A stretch of DNA of 64,000 bases from Bog-756 sp963841885 (GTDB lineage Bacteria > Actinomycetota > Acidimicrobiia > Acidimicrobiales > RAAP-2), in contig CAWJEK010000016.1 of NCBI GenBank assembly GCA_963841885.1, positions 124,001 to 188,000 of the forward strand, given 5' to 3'. Position numbers and translations under genes: made by a program. Below the pieces are notes generated by a model that was given only the letters and a program-made list of their open reading frames with translations, ran no database searches and was not told where the DNA came from. Below are positions 1 to 9,275 of this stretch, in pieces (the stretch's first letter is position 1; each line of letters begins with the position of its first letter).

Positions 1-741
1 GGACTGGCCACGGCCGGCCTGGGGGCGGGCGATCCGCCGACGTTCGTCGCCCCCCTGTCGACCGATGCCGAGCGCCTGCGATCGTCGGCCGCGGGGGCGG
101 ACGTCGCCGCGGCCCTGGCCCGCATCGAGGACGCGGTCGGTGGGACCGACCGCCGGGTGATCGTGCGCGTCGACCGGATGGAGCTCTCGAAGAACCTGCT
201 GCGCGGGTTCTGGGCCTTCGACGAGCTGCTCGAGCGGGAGCCGGAGCACCGCGAGCGGGTCGTGTTCGTGGCCCTCGCCTATCCGACGCGCCAGGGCCTA
301 CCCGAGTACCTCGCCTACCAGGAAGAGGTGGAGACCACGGTGGCCCGAATCAACGAGCGGTGGGGGACCCCGGGGTGGACCCCGGTCGTGCTCGAGGTGG
401 AGGACGACTACCCGCGCTCGCTCGCCGCCCTCACCCGGTATGACGTGCTGCTCGTCAATCCGGTACGTGACGGGCTCAACCTGGTGGCCATGGAGGGCCC
501 GCTGGTGAACGACCGCGACGGGATCCTGGCCCTGTCGCGCGAGGCCGGGGCGTTCGACCGCCTGGCCGTCGGCGCCCTCGAGATCAACCCGTTCGACGTG
601 ACCGACACCGCCAGCGTGCTGGCCCGGGCGCTGGCTGCCGGAGCCGAGGAGCGGGCCACCCGGTCCCGGGCGTTGCGCGACGCCGTAGAGGCGCGCCGGC
701 CGGCCGACTGGCTCGACGACCAGCTGGCCGCCGCCCGCTGA
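1..741 (+). CDS. otsA: Trehalose-6-phosphate synthase, C-terminal part (5' end outside window)
   Basis: Glycosyltransferase family 20 enzyme that joins UDP- or ADP-glucose to glucose-6-phosphate to give trehalose-6-phosphate, a cytoplasmic step in compatible-solute synthesis. The frame is open from base 1, so only about the last 246 residues are present. Visible motifs are VDRMELSKNLLRGFWAFDEL (the VERLDYSKG-like segment of OtsA), VLLVNPVRDGLNLVAMEG (the sugar-nucleotide site, like TPLRDGMNLVAKE) and LSREAGAFDRL followed by INPFD (like LSQFAGA and VNPYD). It ends 64 bases from, and convergent with, the phosphatase gene otsB, which fits a paired OtsA-OtsB pathway although the genes are not in one operon. 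Family assignment is firm; the nucleotide-sugar preference cannot be read from this part. Confidence 0.93.
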   Translation, partial: GLATAGLGAGDPPTFVAPLSTDAERLRSSAAGADVAAALARIEDAVGGTDRRVIVRVDRMELSKNLLRGFWAFDELLEREPEHRERVVFVALAYPTRQGLPEYLAYQEEVETTVARINERWGTPGWTPVVLEVEDDYPRSLAALTRYDVLLVNPVRDGLNLVAMEGPLVNDRDGILALSREAGAFDRLAVGALEINPFDVTDTASVLARALAAGAEERATRSRALRDAVEARRPADWLDDQLAAAR

Positions 742-805
742 GCAGAGGCGCCGGTCGCCGACGATCGACAGGTGACGCCCGGCCCGGTGACACCCGGCCC
801 CGTCG

Positions 806-1642
806 TCACCCCACGCCGGTCGCCACGGCCAGCCACTCCAGGACGGCGAGGGCCCCCTCGGGGCCGTCCACGATGAGGTCGGCGGCCTCGGCCACCTCCG
901 GTGCGGTCTCGGCATCCCGGACGGCCACCCCCACGGCGGCCAGACCGTCCTCCACCGTCCGACGGGCCAGGGCGGCGAAGGCCGGGAGGTCCCCCAGGTC
1001 GTCGCCGAGGAAGCAGGCGGCGCCCCGGCCCTCGGTCAGGCGGCGGACCACCGTCCCCTTGTCGATGGCCAGAGGAGGTCGCAGCTCGACGGACAGGCGC
1101 CCGGGATGGGCCTCGAGCCCGCTGCGCGCCGCTTCCTCGGCCGTCCGGGCCGTCGCCCACGGCCCGGCGTCCGGAGCCTGCCGCCAGTGCACGGCGACGG
1201 CCGGGCCCTTCGCCTCGACCAGCACCCCGTCGGGTGCGCCCACCCGCAGCCGGGCCACCGTCTCGGCGACGACCGGCAGCCACGGCGCCACCCGCTCGTC
1301 GGGTCGCACCGTCCCGTCCGGCCCCACCGCCTCCATGCCGTACAGACCGATCAGCTCGACCCGCGGCCCCCACCCGGCTCCGGTCGAGGCGGACATCCGG
1401 TCGGCCAGGAACGCGGCCGGCCGGCCGGACACCACGGCGACGGTGCCGAAGCGGCCGGCCAGGCGTCCCAGCAGTGTCGGCGCGCCGTGGAGCGGGCGGG
1501 CGGCGGACGGTTCGTCCACGATGGGGGCCAGCGTGCCGTCGAAGTCACACAGCAGTGCCGTCCGGGAGGGATCCGCACACAGCGGGGCGAGCAGGTCCGG
1601 CGCCCCGTCGGGGAGCGGCGACGTCCGGGGTCCGTCGGCCAC
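806..1642 (-). CDS. otsB: Trehalose-6-phosphate phosphatase
   Basis: HAD-superfamily phosphatase that removes phosphate from trehalose-6-phosphate. Motif I CDFDGTLAPIVDEP is near residue 28, motif II is VVSGRP, and motif IV GDDLGDLPAF carries the Mg-binding acidic pair; AIDKGTVVRRL precedes it as in OtsB. The GTG start at 1642 gives 278 residues, within the usual range. The reading frame stays open far upstream through a tRNA gene, which cannot be coding, so the start was placed just after the stop of the LytR_C gene (11 bases away), implying a two-gene transcript. It converges with otsA. Confidence 0.9.
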   Translation of the reverse strand: MADGPRTSPLPDGAPDLLAPLCADPSRTALLCDFDGTLAPIVDEPSAARPLHGAPTLLGRLAGRFGTVAVVSGRPAAFLADRMSASTGAGWGPRVELIGLYGMEAVGPDGTVRPDERVAPWLPVVAETVARLRVGAPDGVLVEAKGPAVAVHWRQAPDAGPWATARTAEEAARSGLEAHPGRLSVELRPPLAIDKGTVVRRLTEGRGAACFLGDDLGDLPAFAALARRTVEDGLAAVGVAVRDAETAPEVAEAADLIVDGPEGALAVLEWLAVATGVG

Positions 1643-1653
1643 CGGTTGACGGA

Positions 1654-2229
1654 TCAGGTGCCCGCGGCGGGCGTGGTGGTCGTGGTCGACGAGACGGTGG
1701 ACGCCAGGTCGGGGGCGACCACGACGAGGATGTCGGCGGTGCCGATCGTGGCCACCGGGGCGGCGGTCGTGTACGGCAGCACCGAGGACGCCGGCAGGTG
1801 GAGGGTGGAGGCCACCGCTTCGGCCGCCGCCTTCTGTCCCGCCACGTAGTACACGGCGGAGGTGGAGACGTTGGCGGTGGCGTCCATCGGCGTCTGGGTG
1901 TCCCAGCCGGCCACCTGGAGCTGCGAGGTGATGGCGCCGGCGGCACCCGTCTGGCCGGACGCGTTGACGACCAGGACGGGCACGTTGGGAACGGCCTTCG
2001 GAGCCGTGGTCGAGGTGGTCGTCGTCGTGGTCGGTCCGTGCGCCACGGTGGTCGAGGTGGTCGTCGTGGCCGCCGCCGAGCCGGCTGGCGCCGATCCGGG
2101 GTGGATGCGCGCCAACAGCAGGACGGTGACCAGGACGAAGAGTCCGAGGAGGATGACGGCGCGGTCCATCGGGACCTTGGACCCCGAGCGCTCCGGGGGA
2201 CGGGGGTCGGGCGCCGAGGGATCGTCCAC
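1654..2229 (-). CDS. Membrane-anchored LytR_C domain protein
   Basis: Predicted single-pass membrane protein of about 191 residues with an extracytoplasmic LytR/CpsA/Psr C-terminal (LytR_C) domain, a module often found in cell-envelope proteins and of no proven catalytic role. After a short charged N-terminus there is one hydrophobic segment (RAVILLGLFVLVTVLLLARI), then a Thr/Ser-rich linker with TTTTSTT runs, then the domain starting VPVLVVNASGQTGAA, which matches the VXVLNGSGXXGLA signature. A second Thr-rich stretch ends the protein. The start is GTG at 2229; an ATG at 2169, just before the membrane segment, is an alternative. It sits upstream of otsB in the same direction and is divergent from tRNA-Thr. 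Confidence 0.75.
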   Translation of the reverse strand: MDDPSAPDPRPPERSGSKVPMDRAVILLGLFVLVTVLLLARIHPGSAPAGSAAATTTTSTTVAHGPTTTTTTSTTAPKAVPNVPVLVVNASGQTGAAGAITSQLQVAGWDTQTPMDATANVSTSAVYYVAGQKAAAEAVASTLHLPASSVLPYTTAAPVATIGTADILVVVAPDLASTVSSTTTTTPAAGT

Positions 2230-2273
2230 TCCCGTCAGCCTGCCAACCACAGGGGGCTTTGGCAAGCACACCC

Positions 2274-2299
2274 GTTCCCGCCGGCGGGAACCGTACACT
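2274..2299 (+). promoter_or_regulatory. Perfect 18-bp palindrome and -10 box before tRNA-Thr
   Basis: Positions 2274-2291 read GTTCCCGCCGGCGGGAAC, a perfect palindrome. Three bases later is TACACT (2294-2299), a reasonable -10 hexamer about 30 bases before the tRNA. No good -35 box lies at 17 bases, so the palindrome occupies where a -35 or operator would be. It also lies in the divergent gap with the LytR_C gene. Role inferred only. Confidence 0.4.
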
Positions 2300-2328
2300 G
2301 GCGGTGTCGCTCCGTAGCCGGAGCCTGC

Positions 2329-2401
2329 GCCGGTGTAGCTCAGTTGGCAGAGCAGACGATTTGTAATCGTCAGGTCGTGGGTTCGATTCCCACCGCCGGC
2401 T
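2329..2401 (+). tRNA. tRNA-Thr (anticodon TGT)
   Basis: A full 73-base cloverleaf. The acceptor stem GCCGGTG pairs with CGCCGGC with one G-T pair; the D arm is GCTCAGTTGGCAGAGC; the anticodon stem GACGA/TCGTC encloses loop TTTGTAA, giving anticodon TGT; the T arm is GTGGGTTCGATTCCCAC. The discriminator base is T. CCA is not encoded here, unlike the second tRNA-Thr near 54.1 kb. Confidence 0.97.
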
Positions 2402-2645
2402 CCTCGGTGATGTCGCGGGACATCGGAGACCGGTGTGTCGGGACACGAGCGCCCCCGTCCCGGGTCGGCCACCACGGGTCAGCGGTCGCGGCACCGTCCC
2501 CGTGCCCGAGGTCTCCCGCCCGGATCGCACGGTCCTCTCCTGCGCGATGATTGTCGCGTGGTGGACCGTGACGATGCCGAGGCCTCCACCGGGGACCTCG
2601 CCTCCCCCGACACCCGGACCGGCGCGCACCACCCGGGGACGCCTC

Positions 2646-4986
2646 GTGACACCTAGTACCGCGGCGCCCGTCCGCCAGCGGGTCCAGGTCCACGGCGTGG
2701 TCCAGGGGGTGGGCTTCCGTCCGTTCGTCCACCGGGTGGCCACTGAACTGGGCCTCGACGGCTTCGTGGGGAACGACGCCTCGGGTGTCTTCATCGAGGT
2801 CCAGGGCGCGGACCACGTCATCGACCGGTTCGTCGAGCGCCTGTGGACCGGGGCTCCGGCCCTCGCCGTCGTCGAGAGCATCGACGTGTCGGACGTCATC
2901 GCGGTCGACGACCTCGCCGTCCGCCCCGCGGCTCCCGGTGGTTTCACCATCGTCGGGTCCGAGCCGGGCGACGGCCCGTCCGCCCTCATCCCGCCCGACG
3001 TGGCCACCTGCGACGACTGCCTGACCGAGCTGTTCGACCCGCGGGACCGCCGCTACCGATACCCGTTCGCCAACTGCACCGATTGCGGCCCCCGCTTCAC
3101 CATCGTGCAGGCCCTCCCCTACGACCGGTCCTCGACCTCGATGGCGGGCTTCGCACCGTGCGACGACTGTGCCGCCGAGTACGCGGATCCCGCCGACCGG
3201 CACTTCCATGCCGAGCCGGTGGCGTGCCCCGCCTGCGGTCCCCGCGTGACCCTGCGGCGCGGGGCCGAGGTGGTGGAGGGAACCGACGCGGTCCTCCAGG
3301 CGATCCAGGGGTCACTGGCCGCGGGCGAGATCGTGGCCGTCAAGGGGATCGGCGGCTACCACCTCGCCTGCGACGCCATGACGGACGGCCCGGTCGCCCT
3401 CCTGCGCGAACGGAAGGGCCGGGCGGAGAAGCCGTTCGCGATCATGGTCCCCGACGTGGCCACCGCCCGACGCGTCGCCCACCTCGGTCACCGCGAGGAG
3501 GATGCGCTGTGCTCACCGGCGCGTCCGATCGTGCTGTGCCGCCGCCGCCCGGATGCCCCGGTATCCCGCATGATCGCTCCCGGAAGCCCGCTGATCGGCC
3601 TGATGCTCCCCTACAGTCCGCTCCACCACCTCCTCCTGGCCCCGGTGCCCGGCTCCGGACGGCGGCCCCCCGGGGCGATCGTGCTCACCTCGGGCAACCT
3701 GGCCGAGGAACGGATCTGCTTCGAGGACGCCGACGCCCTCCGGCGGCTGGCCGGACTGGCCGACGCCGTGTGCACCCACGACCGACCGATCGTGTCCCCG
3801 TGCGACGACTCCGTGGTCCGCATCGCCGATGGACAGGTCGTCCCGATCCGCCGGTCACGGGGATTCGCTCCTCTGCCGATCCGCCTACCGGTCCCGGTGG
3901 AGCCGACCGTGGCCTTCGGCGGCGAACTCAAGACCACGATCTGCGTGGCCTCGGGGACCCGGGCGTGGATCAGTCAGCACATAGGCGACCTCGGCACCCT
4001 CGAGACGGAGCAGGCGATGGAGGACGTCCGGGCGTCGTTCTGCCGCATCTACGGGGTCGAGCCCCGGATCCACGCCGTCGACCGTCATCCCGGCTACCGC
4101 ACCCACCGGCTGTCCCTCGAACAGCGATGGCCCGGTCGGGTCGAGATCCAGCACCACCACGCGCACATCGCATCGGTCATGGCCGAACACGGCCTCGACG
4201 GTGCGAGCCCGGTCATCGGCTTCGCCTTCGACGGAACCGGCTACGGCACCGGTCCCGACGGGGCCGTCCAGATGTGGGGGGGCGAGGTACTGGTGGCGAC
4301 CTACGCCGGATTCGAGCGGGTGGGGCACCTGCTCGCGCTCCCCCTCCCGGGTGGGGACGCCGCCGTGCGCAACCCTTGCCGCGTCGCCCTCGCCTACCTC
4401 GCCGCGCTCGGCATCGCCACCGACGGCACGTCGCCGCCGGAACGCGCCGGTGGCGCCACCGAGCGCGCCGTGGTCCAGCGCCTGGTGGCCCGGGGGGCGG
4501 GCTGCGTGCCGACGACGAGCATGGGTCGTCTCTTCGACGCCGTCGCCTCGCTCCTCGGTGTACGACAGCGGATCAGCTACGAGGCCCAGGCGGCCATCGA
4601 ACTCGAGGCGGCGGCGCGACGGCGGCCGCCTGCTCCCGAATGTCGCCTTCGGGCTGGGCGACGACGGGGTCCTCGACCCCCGCCCCGTGGTCCTGGGACT
4701 GCTGGACGGCCTCGGAGCCGGCGTCCCCGTCCGCGACCTGGCCTACTCGTTCCACCACGCGGTCTCCGAGGCCGTGGTCGCGTCGGCCCGACGGGCGGCC
4801 ACGTCGGTCGGCCACGTACCGGTCGCCCTCAGCGGTGGCGTGTTCCAGAACGCCCTGCTCGCGGGTCTGGTCCGCCGGTCGCTCGAGGCCGCCGGCTTCA
4901 CGGTCCTCACCCACCGGTCCGTGCCGCCCAACGACGGTGGCCTGGCGCTCGGGCAGGCCGTCGTCGCCACCTACCGGAGGAGCTGA
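2646..4986 (+). CDS. hypF: [NiFe]-hydrogenase maturation carbamoyltransferase HypF (one frameshift)
   Basis: HypF converts carbamoyl phosphate to a carbamoyl adenylate and passes the carbamoyl group to HypE, the source of the cyanide ligands of the hydrogenase iron. The order is typical: acylphosphatase domain (VHGVVQGVGFRPF near residue 15), two zinc-finger pairs (CDDCLTELFDP, CTDCGPRF; CDDCAAEY, CPACGPRV), a YrdC-like domain (VAVKGIGGYHLACDA), and a Kae1-like C-terminal domain with HHHAHIASVMAEH and SGGVFQNALL. The reading frame changes near 4615-4640, between AAIELEAAA and LLPNVAFGLGDDG; a one-base insertion or two-base loss would explain it. Joined, it is about 780 residues, the normal size. 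The start is GTG 2646. It leads hypC-hypD-hypE. Confidence 0.9.
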
Positions 4987-4988
4987 CC

Positions 4989-5249
4989 ATGTGTCTGGGG
5001 ATCCCGGGAAGGGTGCTGTCGCTCCACCAGGACCGGGGGACCCCGATGGCCGTCGTCGACTTCGGCGGCGTGACCAAGACCGTGTGCCTCGCGTACGTGC
5101 CCGACGTCGGGGTCGGCGACTACACGATCGTCCACGCCGGGTTCGCCATCACCCGCCTCGACGAGGCGTCGGCGCTCGAGACGCTCCGGCTGCTGGCGGA
5201 GCTCGGCACGCTCGACGACGAGATCGGAACGGACGGGCCGGTCCGGTGA
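4989..5249 (+). CDS. hypC: Hydrogenase assembly chaperone HypC
   Basis: Small chaperone of 86 residues that works with HypD in building the Fe(CN)2CO unit and delivering it to the hydrogenase large subunit. It begins with the invariant MCLGIPG, whose Cys2 is the functional residue, and contains the family segment VVDFGGVTKTVCLAYVPDV and YTIVHAGFAITRLDE. The gene starts two bases after the hypF stop and its stop overlaps the hypD GTG start by 4 bases, so translation of the three is very likely coupled. Confidence 0.95.
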   Translation: MCLGIPGRVLSLHQDRGTPMAVVDFGGVTKTVCLAYVPDVGVGDYTIVHAGFAITRLDEASALETLRLLAELGTLDDEIGTDGPVR

Positions 5250-6358
5250 GGTACCTGGACGAATTCCAGGATCCGCGGTTGGCCCATCGACTCCTCGGGG
5301 AGATCGACGCGGCCACCACCCGGCCGTGGACGCTCATGGAGGTCTGCGGCGGGCAGACCCACGCCATCATCCGCAACGGAATCGACCAGCTGCTCCCCGA
5401 CCGGATCGAACTGATCCACGGCCCCGGCTGTCCGGTCTGCGTGACCCCGCTGGCGATGATCGAACGGGCGCTCCGGATCGCCTCGCGCCCCGACGTCGTC
5501 TTCTGCTCGTTCGGGGACATGCTCCGGGTGCCGGGTCAGGAGCAGGACCTCCTCGCCGTCCGGGCGGCGGGCGGCGACGTCCGGGTGGTCTACTCGCCTC
5601 TCGACGCCGTGGCCGTCGCCGAGGCCGAGCCCGGGCGCCAGGTCGTGTTCTTCGCCATCGGGTTCGAGACGACCGCCCCGGCGAACGCCATGGCCGTCCA
5701 CCAGGCCCGGGCCCGCAACCTCACGAACTTCTCCATGCTCGTCAGCCACGTGCTGGTTCCCCCGGCCATCGAGGCCATCATGTCCTCCCCTTCGACCCGG
5801 GTGCAGGGGTTCCTGGCCGCCGGACACGTCTGCACCGTCATGGGCACCTCGCAGTACGACCCGCTGGCCGAACGGTTCAACGTGCCGATCGTCGTCACCG
5901 GGTTCGAGCCGCTCGACGTGCTGGACGGCATCCGCCGGGCCGTCCTCCAGCTCGAGCAAGGTCGGGCCTGCGTCGAGAACGCCTACCCGAGGGCGGTGCG
6001 GGCCGAGGGCAATCCGGCGGCCCGGGCCATGCTGGCGGAGGTGTTCGAGATCTGCGACCGGTCCTGGAGGGGCATCGGCATGATCCCCCGGAGCGGTTGG
6101 CGCCTCACCCCCGAGTTCGCGGCGTTCGACGCCGAGGCCCGCTTCGACGTGGGCGGACTCACCGCCGAGGAGCCTCCCGACTGCCGGGCGGGGGACGTCC
6201 TCCAGGGACTCATCACGCCGGACCGCTGTGCGTCGTTCGCCACGACGTGTACGCCGCGGACGCCGCTGGGTGCACCCATGGTCTCCAGCGAGGGAGCCTG
6301 CGCGGCCTACTACCAGTACCGACGGCTGACCACCCCGGTGAGCATCCGCGATGCCTGA
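5246..6358 (+). CDS. hypD: Hydrogenase formation protein HypD
   Basis: Iron-sulfur scaffold of 370 residues on which the Fe(CN)2CO group of [NiFe] hydrogenase is assembled with HypC and HypE. The signature MEVCGGQTHAI with the essential Cys is near residue 32, followed by IHGPGCPVCVTP, FCSFGDMLRVPG, FFAIGFETTAP and the C-terminal Cys-bearing segments (CRAGDVLQGLITPDRC and ACAAYYQY). The length matches the family. The GTG start overlaps hypC by 4 bases and the end overlaps hypE by 8 bases. Confidence 0.95.
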   Translation: MRYLDEFQDPRLAHRLLGEIDAATTRPWTLMEVCGGQTHAIIRNGIDQLLPDRIELIHGPGCPVCVTPLAMIERALRIASRPDVVFCSFGDMLRVPGQEQDLLAVRAAGGDVRVVYSPLDAVAVAEAEPGRQVVFFAIGFETTAPANAMAVHQARARNLTNFSMLVSHVLVPPAIEAIMSSPSTRVQGFLAAGHVCTVMGTSQYDPLAERFNVPIVVTGFEPLDVLDGIRRAVLQLEQGRACVENAYPRAVRAEGNPAARAMLAEVFEICDRSWRGIGMIPRSGWRLTPEFAAFDAEARFDVGGLTAEEPPDCRAGDVLQGLITPDRCASFATTCTPRTPLGAPMVSSEGACAAYYQYRRLTTPVSIRDA

Positions 6359-7442
6359 ATCCCGGCCCGACGGCCGGCCCCCGGCCGGCGGGGACATCAC
6401 CTCGTGGATCTGCCCGATCCCGTTCCGTCCCGGCGACCGGGTGACCATGGGTCATGGCGGCGGTGGCCAGCTGACCACCGAACTCGTGGAGCAGCTGGTG
6501 GTGCCGGCCTTCGGGAGCGCCGCGTCACGAGCCACCCCCACCGACGCCGCCGTGCTCGACCTCCCCGGTGGCACCCGCCTGGCGTTCACGACCGACACCT
6601 ACGTGGTGCGGCCGTTGTTCTTCCCCGGTGGGGACATCGGCGACCTGGCGGTGTTCGGCACGGTCAACGATCTCGCCATGAGCGGTGCCACCCCGCTCGC
6701 CCTCTCCACCGCGTTCGTGCTGGAGGAGGGGCTGGGGCTCGACGTCCTGCAGGAGGTGGCCGCGTCCATGGGAAGGGCCGCCGACCGCGCCGGTGTGATC
6801 CTGGTCACCGGGGACACCAAGGTCGTCGAACGGGGCCACGGCGACGGCCTCTACGTCAACACCGCCGGCCTCGGCATCGTGCCGGCGGGCGTCGACATCC
6901 GGCCCGGCCGGGCGACCCCCGGCGACGTGGTCATCGTGAGCGGCCCCCTGGGACGACACGGGATCGCCGTGATGAGCCAGCGGGAAGGCCTCGAGTTCGG
7001 CACCCGGATCACCTCCGACACCGCACCCCTGGCCGGACTGGTGTCGGCCATGCTGGCCGTCGACCCGGACCTGCACGTCCTCCGGGACCTGACCCGCGGA
7101 GGCCTGGCCGCCGCCCTGTGCGAACTCGCCACCAGCGGCGGCGTCGGCGTCGAGTTCGAGGAACGACTCGTCCCGGTGCCCGGGTCGGTGCGTGCCGCCT
7201 GTGGGTTCCTCGGGCTCGATCCCCTCCACGTGGCCAACGAGGGGGCCCTCGTCGCCTTCGTCGAGCCAAGCCGGGCCGAGGCGGTGCAGGAGGCGATGGC
7301 CAGGTGTCCGGAAGGCCACGGCTGCGTCGCCATCGGCCACGTGGTCGGGGACCACCCCGGCACCGTGGTGGCCCGCACCGGTCTCGGGGCGATGCGGGTG
7401 GTCGAGCGGCCCCTGGGCGAGGAGCTGCCCCGCATCTGCTGA
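6351..7442 (+). CDS. hypE: Carbamoyl-dehydrating hydrogenase maturation protein HypE
   Basis: HypE accepts the carbamoyl group from HypF on its C-terminal Cys and dehydrates it with ATP to a thiocyanate, the cyanide donor for HypC-HypD. Visible features are the PurM-like N-terminal MGHGGGGQLTTELVEQLVVP, TTDTYVVRPLFFPGGDIG, VTGDTKVVERGHGDG and the diagnostic C-terminus PRIC. The length of 363 residues is usual. It ends the plus-strand hyp run and is followed by only 37 bases before the stop of the convergent hydrogenase protease gene. hypA and hypB, needed for nickel insertion, are not in the window. Confidence 0.96.
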   Translation: MPESRPDGRPPAGGDITSWICPIPFRPGDRVTMGHGGGGQLTTELVEQLVVPAFGSAASRATPTDAAVLDLPGGTRLAFTTDTYVVRPLFFPGGDIGDLAVFGTVNDLAMSGATPLALSTAFVLEEGLGLDVLQEVAASMGRAADRAGVILVTGDTKVVERGHGDGLYVNTAGLGIVPAGVDIRPGRATPGDVVIVSGPLGRHGIAVMSQREGLEFGTRITSDTAPLAGLVSAMLAVDPDLHVLRDLTRGGLAAALCELATSGGVGVEFEERLVPVPGSVRAACGFLGLDPLHVANEGALVAFVEPSRAEAVQEAMARCPEGHGCVAIGHVVGDHPGTVVARTGLGAMRVVERPLGEELPRIC

Positions 7443-7479
7443 GCCGGACCATCACCGGATCCGCGTCGGCCCCTCCCGC

Positions 7480-7974
7480 TCACCCCATCGTGGCGACCAG
7501 CTCCCGCACGTGTCGGGCGGCGTGGGATACGGCGCGCTCCACCGGCGGGCTCAGCCCGACCCCGTCGCCGAACTCGCCACCCTCGATGCCCACGACCACC
7601 ACCCGGCGAGGCGCGCGGTCCAGGGCCCGGGCCAGTCGCAACACGCCGGACAGCCCGATCCCGTGGGTGCTCGTCGTACCCGGCGGTCCGCTCGGAGCCG
7701 ATCCCGCCCCGACCCCCTCCGACAGCTCGATCAGCTGGACCGTCCCGGGTGGGGCGCCGGAGCGGACGGCGTCGACCACGACCACCAGGTCGGCACCGTC
7801 CCACAGACCGAGCAGGTCGAGGGGTTCACCGATCGGCCCGAGCCGGATGACCTGCGGGCAGATCCGGGCCACCTCGTCGGCCACGGCCACCCCGACCCCG
7901 TCGTCGCGCCGGTACTCACTCCCCATCCCGACCACGACCACCCGCGCCGTCGTCGCCGGGGCGCCATCGCTCAA
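7480..7974 (-). CDS. Hydrogenase maturation protease (HyaD/HycI family)
   Basis: Nickel-dependent endopeptidase of 164 residues expected to trim the C-terminal tail of the large subunit once nickel is in place. The N-terminal VVVVGMGSEYRRDDGVGVAV matches the GNxxxxDDGxG signature with its metal-binding acidic residue; LVVVVDAVRSGAPPG carries the second acidic site and a His follows in STHGIGLSGVL. The chosen start is TTG 7974, which overlaps the large-subunit stop by 4 bases; no better start exists near it. It is the last gene of the hydrogenase operon, next to its substrate. Confidence 0.85.
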   Translation of the reverse strand: MSDGAPATTARVVVVGMGSEYRRDDGVGVAVADEVARICPQVIRLGPIGEPLDLLGLWDGADLVVVVDAVRSGAPPGTVQLIELSEGVGAGSAPSGPPGTTSTHGIGLSGVLRLARALDRAPRRVVVVGIEGGEFGDGVGLSPPVERAVSHAARHVRELVATMG

Positions 7975-9275
7975 CGACCCGCCACCGTGACGTCGAGGAA
8001 GTGGGCGGCACACGAGATGCAGGGGTCGTGGTTGCGGACCGCCTGCTCGCACCGCCAGGTCAACTGATCGTCGGGGAGGTCGAGGGCGCCCTGGGCCACC
8101 CGGCGTAGATCGGACTCGATGGTGAGCTGGTTCTGCGACGTGGGAGGCACGATCCGGGCCGACCCGATGAGCCCGACGTCGTCCAGCTGGTACCGGTGGA
8201 TCAGGAGTCCCCGGGGAGCCTCGGTGGCCCCGGTCCCGACGCCCGCCCGCCATGCGACCGGAGTGGCCGGTGGATCGGGCGCCTCGTAGTCGCCCACCAG
8301 TCGGAGCGCTTCGTCGCAGGCGGCGACCAACTCCACGGCCCGGACCACGATGCTCCGGAACGGATTGGTGCACGTCGGCCCCAGACCCGCCGCCGCCGCC
8401 GCCCGACGGGCGGTCTCCGGCAGCTGGTCGGCGTTCAACGCGTAGCGGGCCAGGGGACCCGTGAGGTACTCGAGCTGTCCGTCGAGGCGGGCGTGCAGGG
8501 CGGTGGAACGGGCCACGTGCTCCTCGACCACCCGGTCGGCGAATTCGCCGGCCGTGACGTCGAGACCGTCGGACGAGACGACCCGACCCGACTCCATCGG
8601 GTAGCGCCCGTCACCCCGGAGGGCCACGAACCGGTACTCCCCCTCCACGTCCGGGAAGTCGAAGGCCGCCACCCAGTCGACCGTGGCCAGCGCGGCGGCC
8701 CGGGCCCGTTCCAGCGGTTCGGCCAGCGCGGCCACGGCGGCGGGGGACGGAGCCCGGTAGAACCCACCCACCCGCACGTTCACCGGATGCACGGCCCGAC
8801 CCCCGACGGTCTCCATGACCAGGTTGCCCGTCTTCTTCAGGTCGAGTCCCCGCTGGACGGAGGCGCGGTCCCGCTCGGCCAGCTCGATGGCGTCCGCACA
8901 CCCGAGGAAGTCGGGGGCGTGGAGCAGGTAGACGTGCAGGGCATGGCTCTGGATCCACTCCCCGCAGTAGAGGAGCCGACGCAGCGCCGTGACCCGGCGA
9001 TCGACCTCGAGCCCCACCGCGTCCTCCACGGCCGCGCAGGCACTCATCTGGTAGGCCACCGGACAGATACCGCAGATCCGGGCCGTGATGTCGGGCGCCT
9101 CGCCGGCGGCGCGACCACGCAGCAGCGCCTCGAAGAAGCGGGGCGGCTCGAAGATGGTCAGGGCCACGTCCTCGACGACCCCGTCGCGCACCTCGACGCG
9201 GAGTGACCCCTCGCCCTCGACGCGCGCCAGGCCTTCGACGGCGACCGTCCGGTTCCTGCCCGATCCATGCGTCAT
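7971..9275 (-). CDS. [NiFe] hydrogenase large (alpha) subunit, group 3b-like
   Basis: Catalytic subunit of a cytoplasmic bidirectional NAD(P)-linked hydrogenase, 434 residues. The nickel site is formed by RICGICP (residues 66-72) and DPCISCAAH (417-425). The nine residues after His425 form the tail removed by the neighbouring protease. The N-terminal VEGLARVEGEGSL also fits. There is no Tat signal or membrane anchor, and the partners are a flavin gamma and a ferredoxin-like beta subunit, which together indicate group 3b (sulfhydrogenase type) rather than an uptake enzyme. Its start (ATG 9275) overlaps the small-subunit stop by 4 bases. Group assignment is from gene organisation and motifs and would need a phylogeny. 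Confidence 0.92.
   Translation of the reverse strand: MTHGSGRNRTVAVEGLARVEGEGSLRVEVRDGVVEDVALTIFEPPRFFEALLRGRAAGEAPDITARICGICPVAYQMSACAAVEDAVGLEVDRRVTALRRLLYCGEWIQSHALHVYLLHAPDFLGCADAIELAERDRASVQRGLDLKKTGNLVMETVGGRAVHPVNVRVGGFYRAPSPAAVAALAEPLERARAAALATVDWVAAFDFPDVEGEYRFVALRGDGRYPMESGRVVSSDGLDVTAGEFADRVVEEHVARSTALHARLDGQLEYLTGPLARYALNADQLPETARRAAAAAGLGPTCTNPFRSIVVRAVELVAACDEALRLVGDYEAPDPPATPVAWRAGVGTGATEAPRGLLIHRYQLDDVGLIGSARIVPPTSQNQLTIESDLRRVAQGALDLPDDQLTWRCEQAVRNHDPCISCAAHFLDVTVAGR

Noticed and set aside
806..3007. A 733-codon minus-strand open frame containing otsB
   Set aside because: It passes through tRNA-Thr and the start of hypF; only the 806-1642 part has HAD phosphatase motifs. The rest is open because of high GC.
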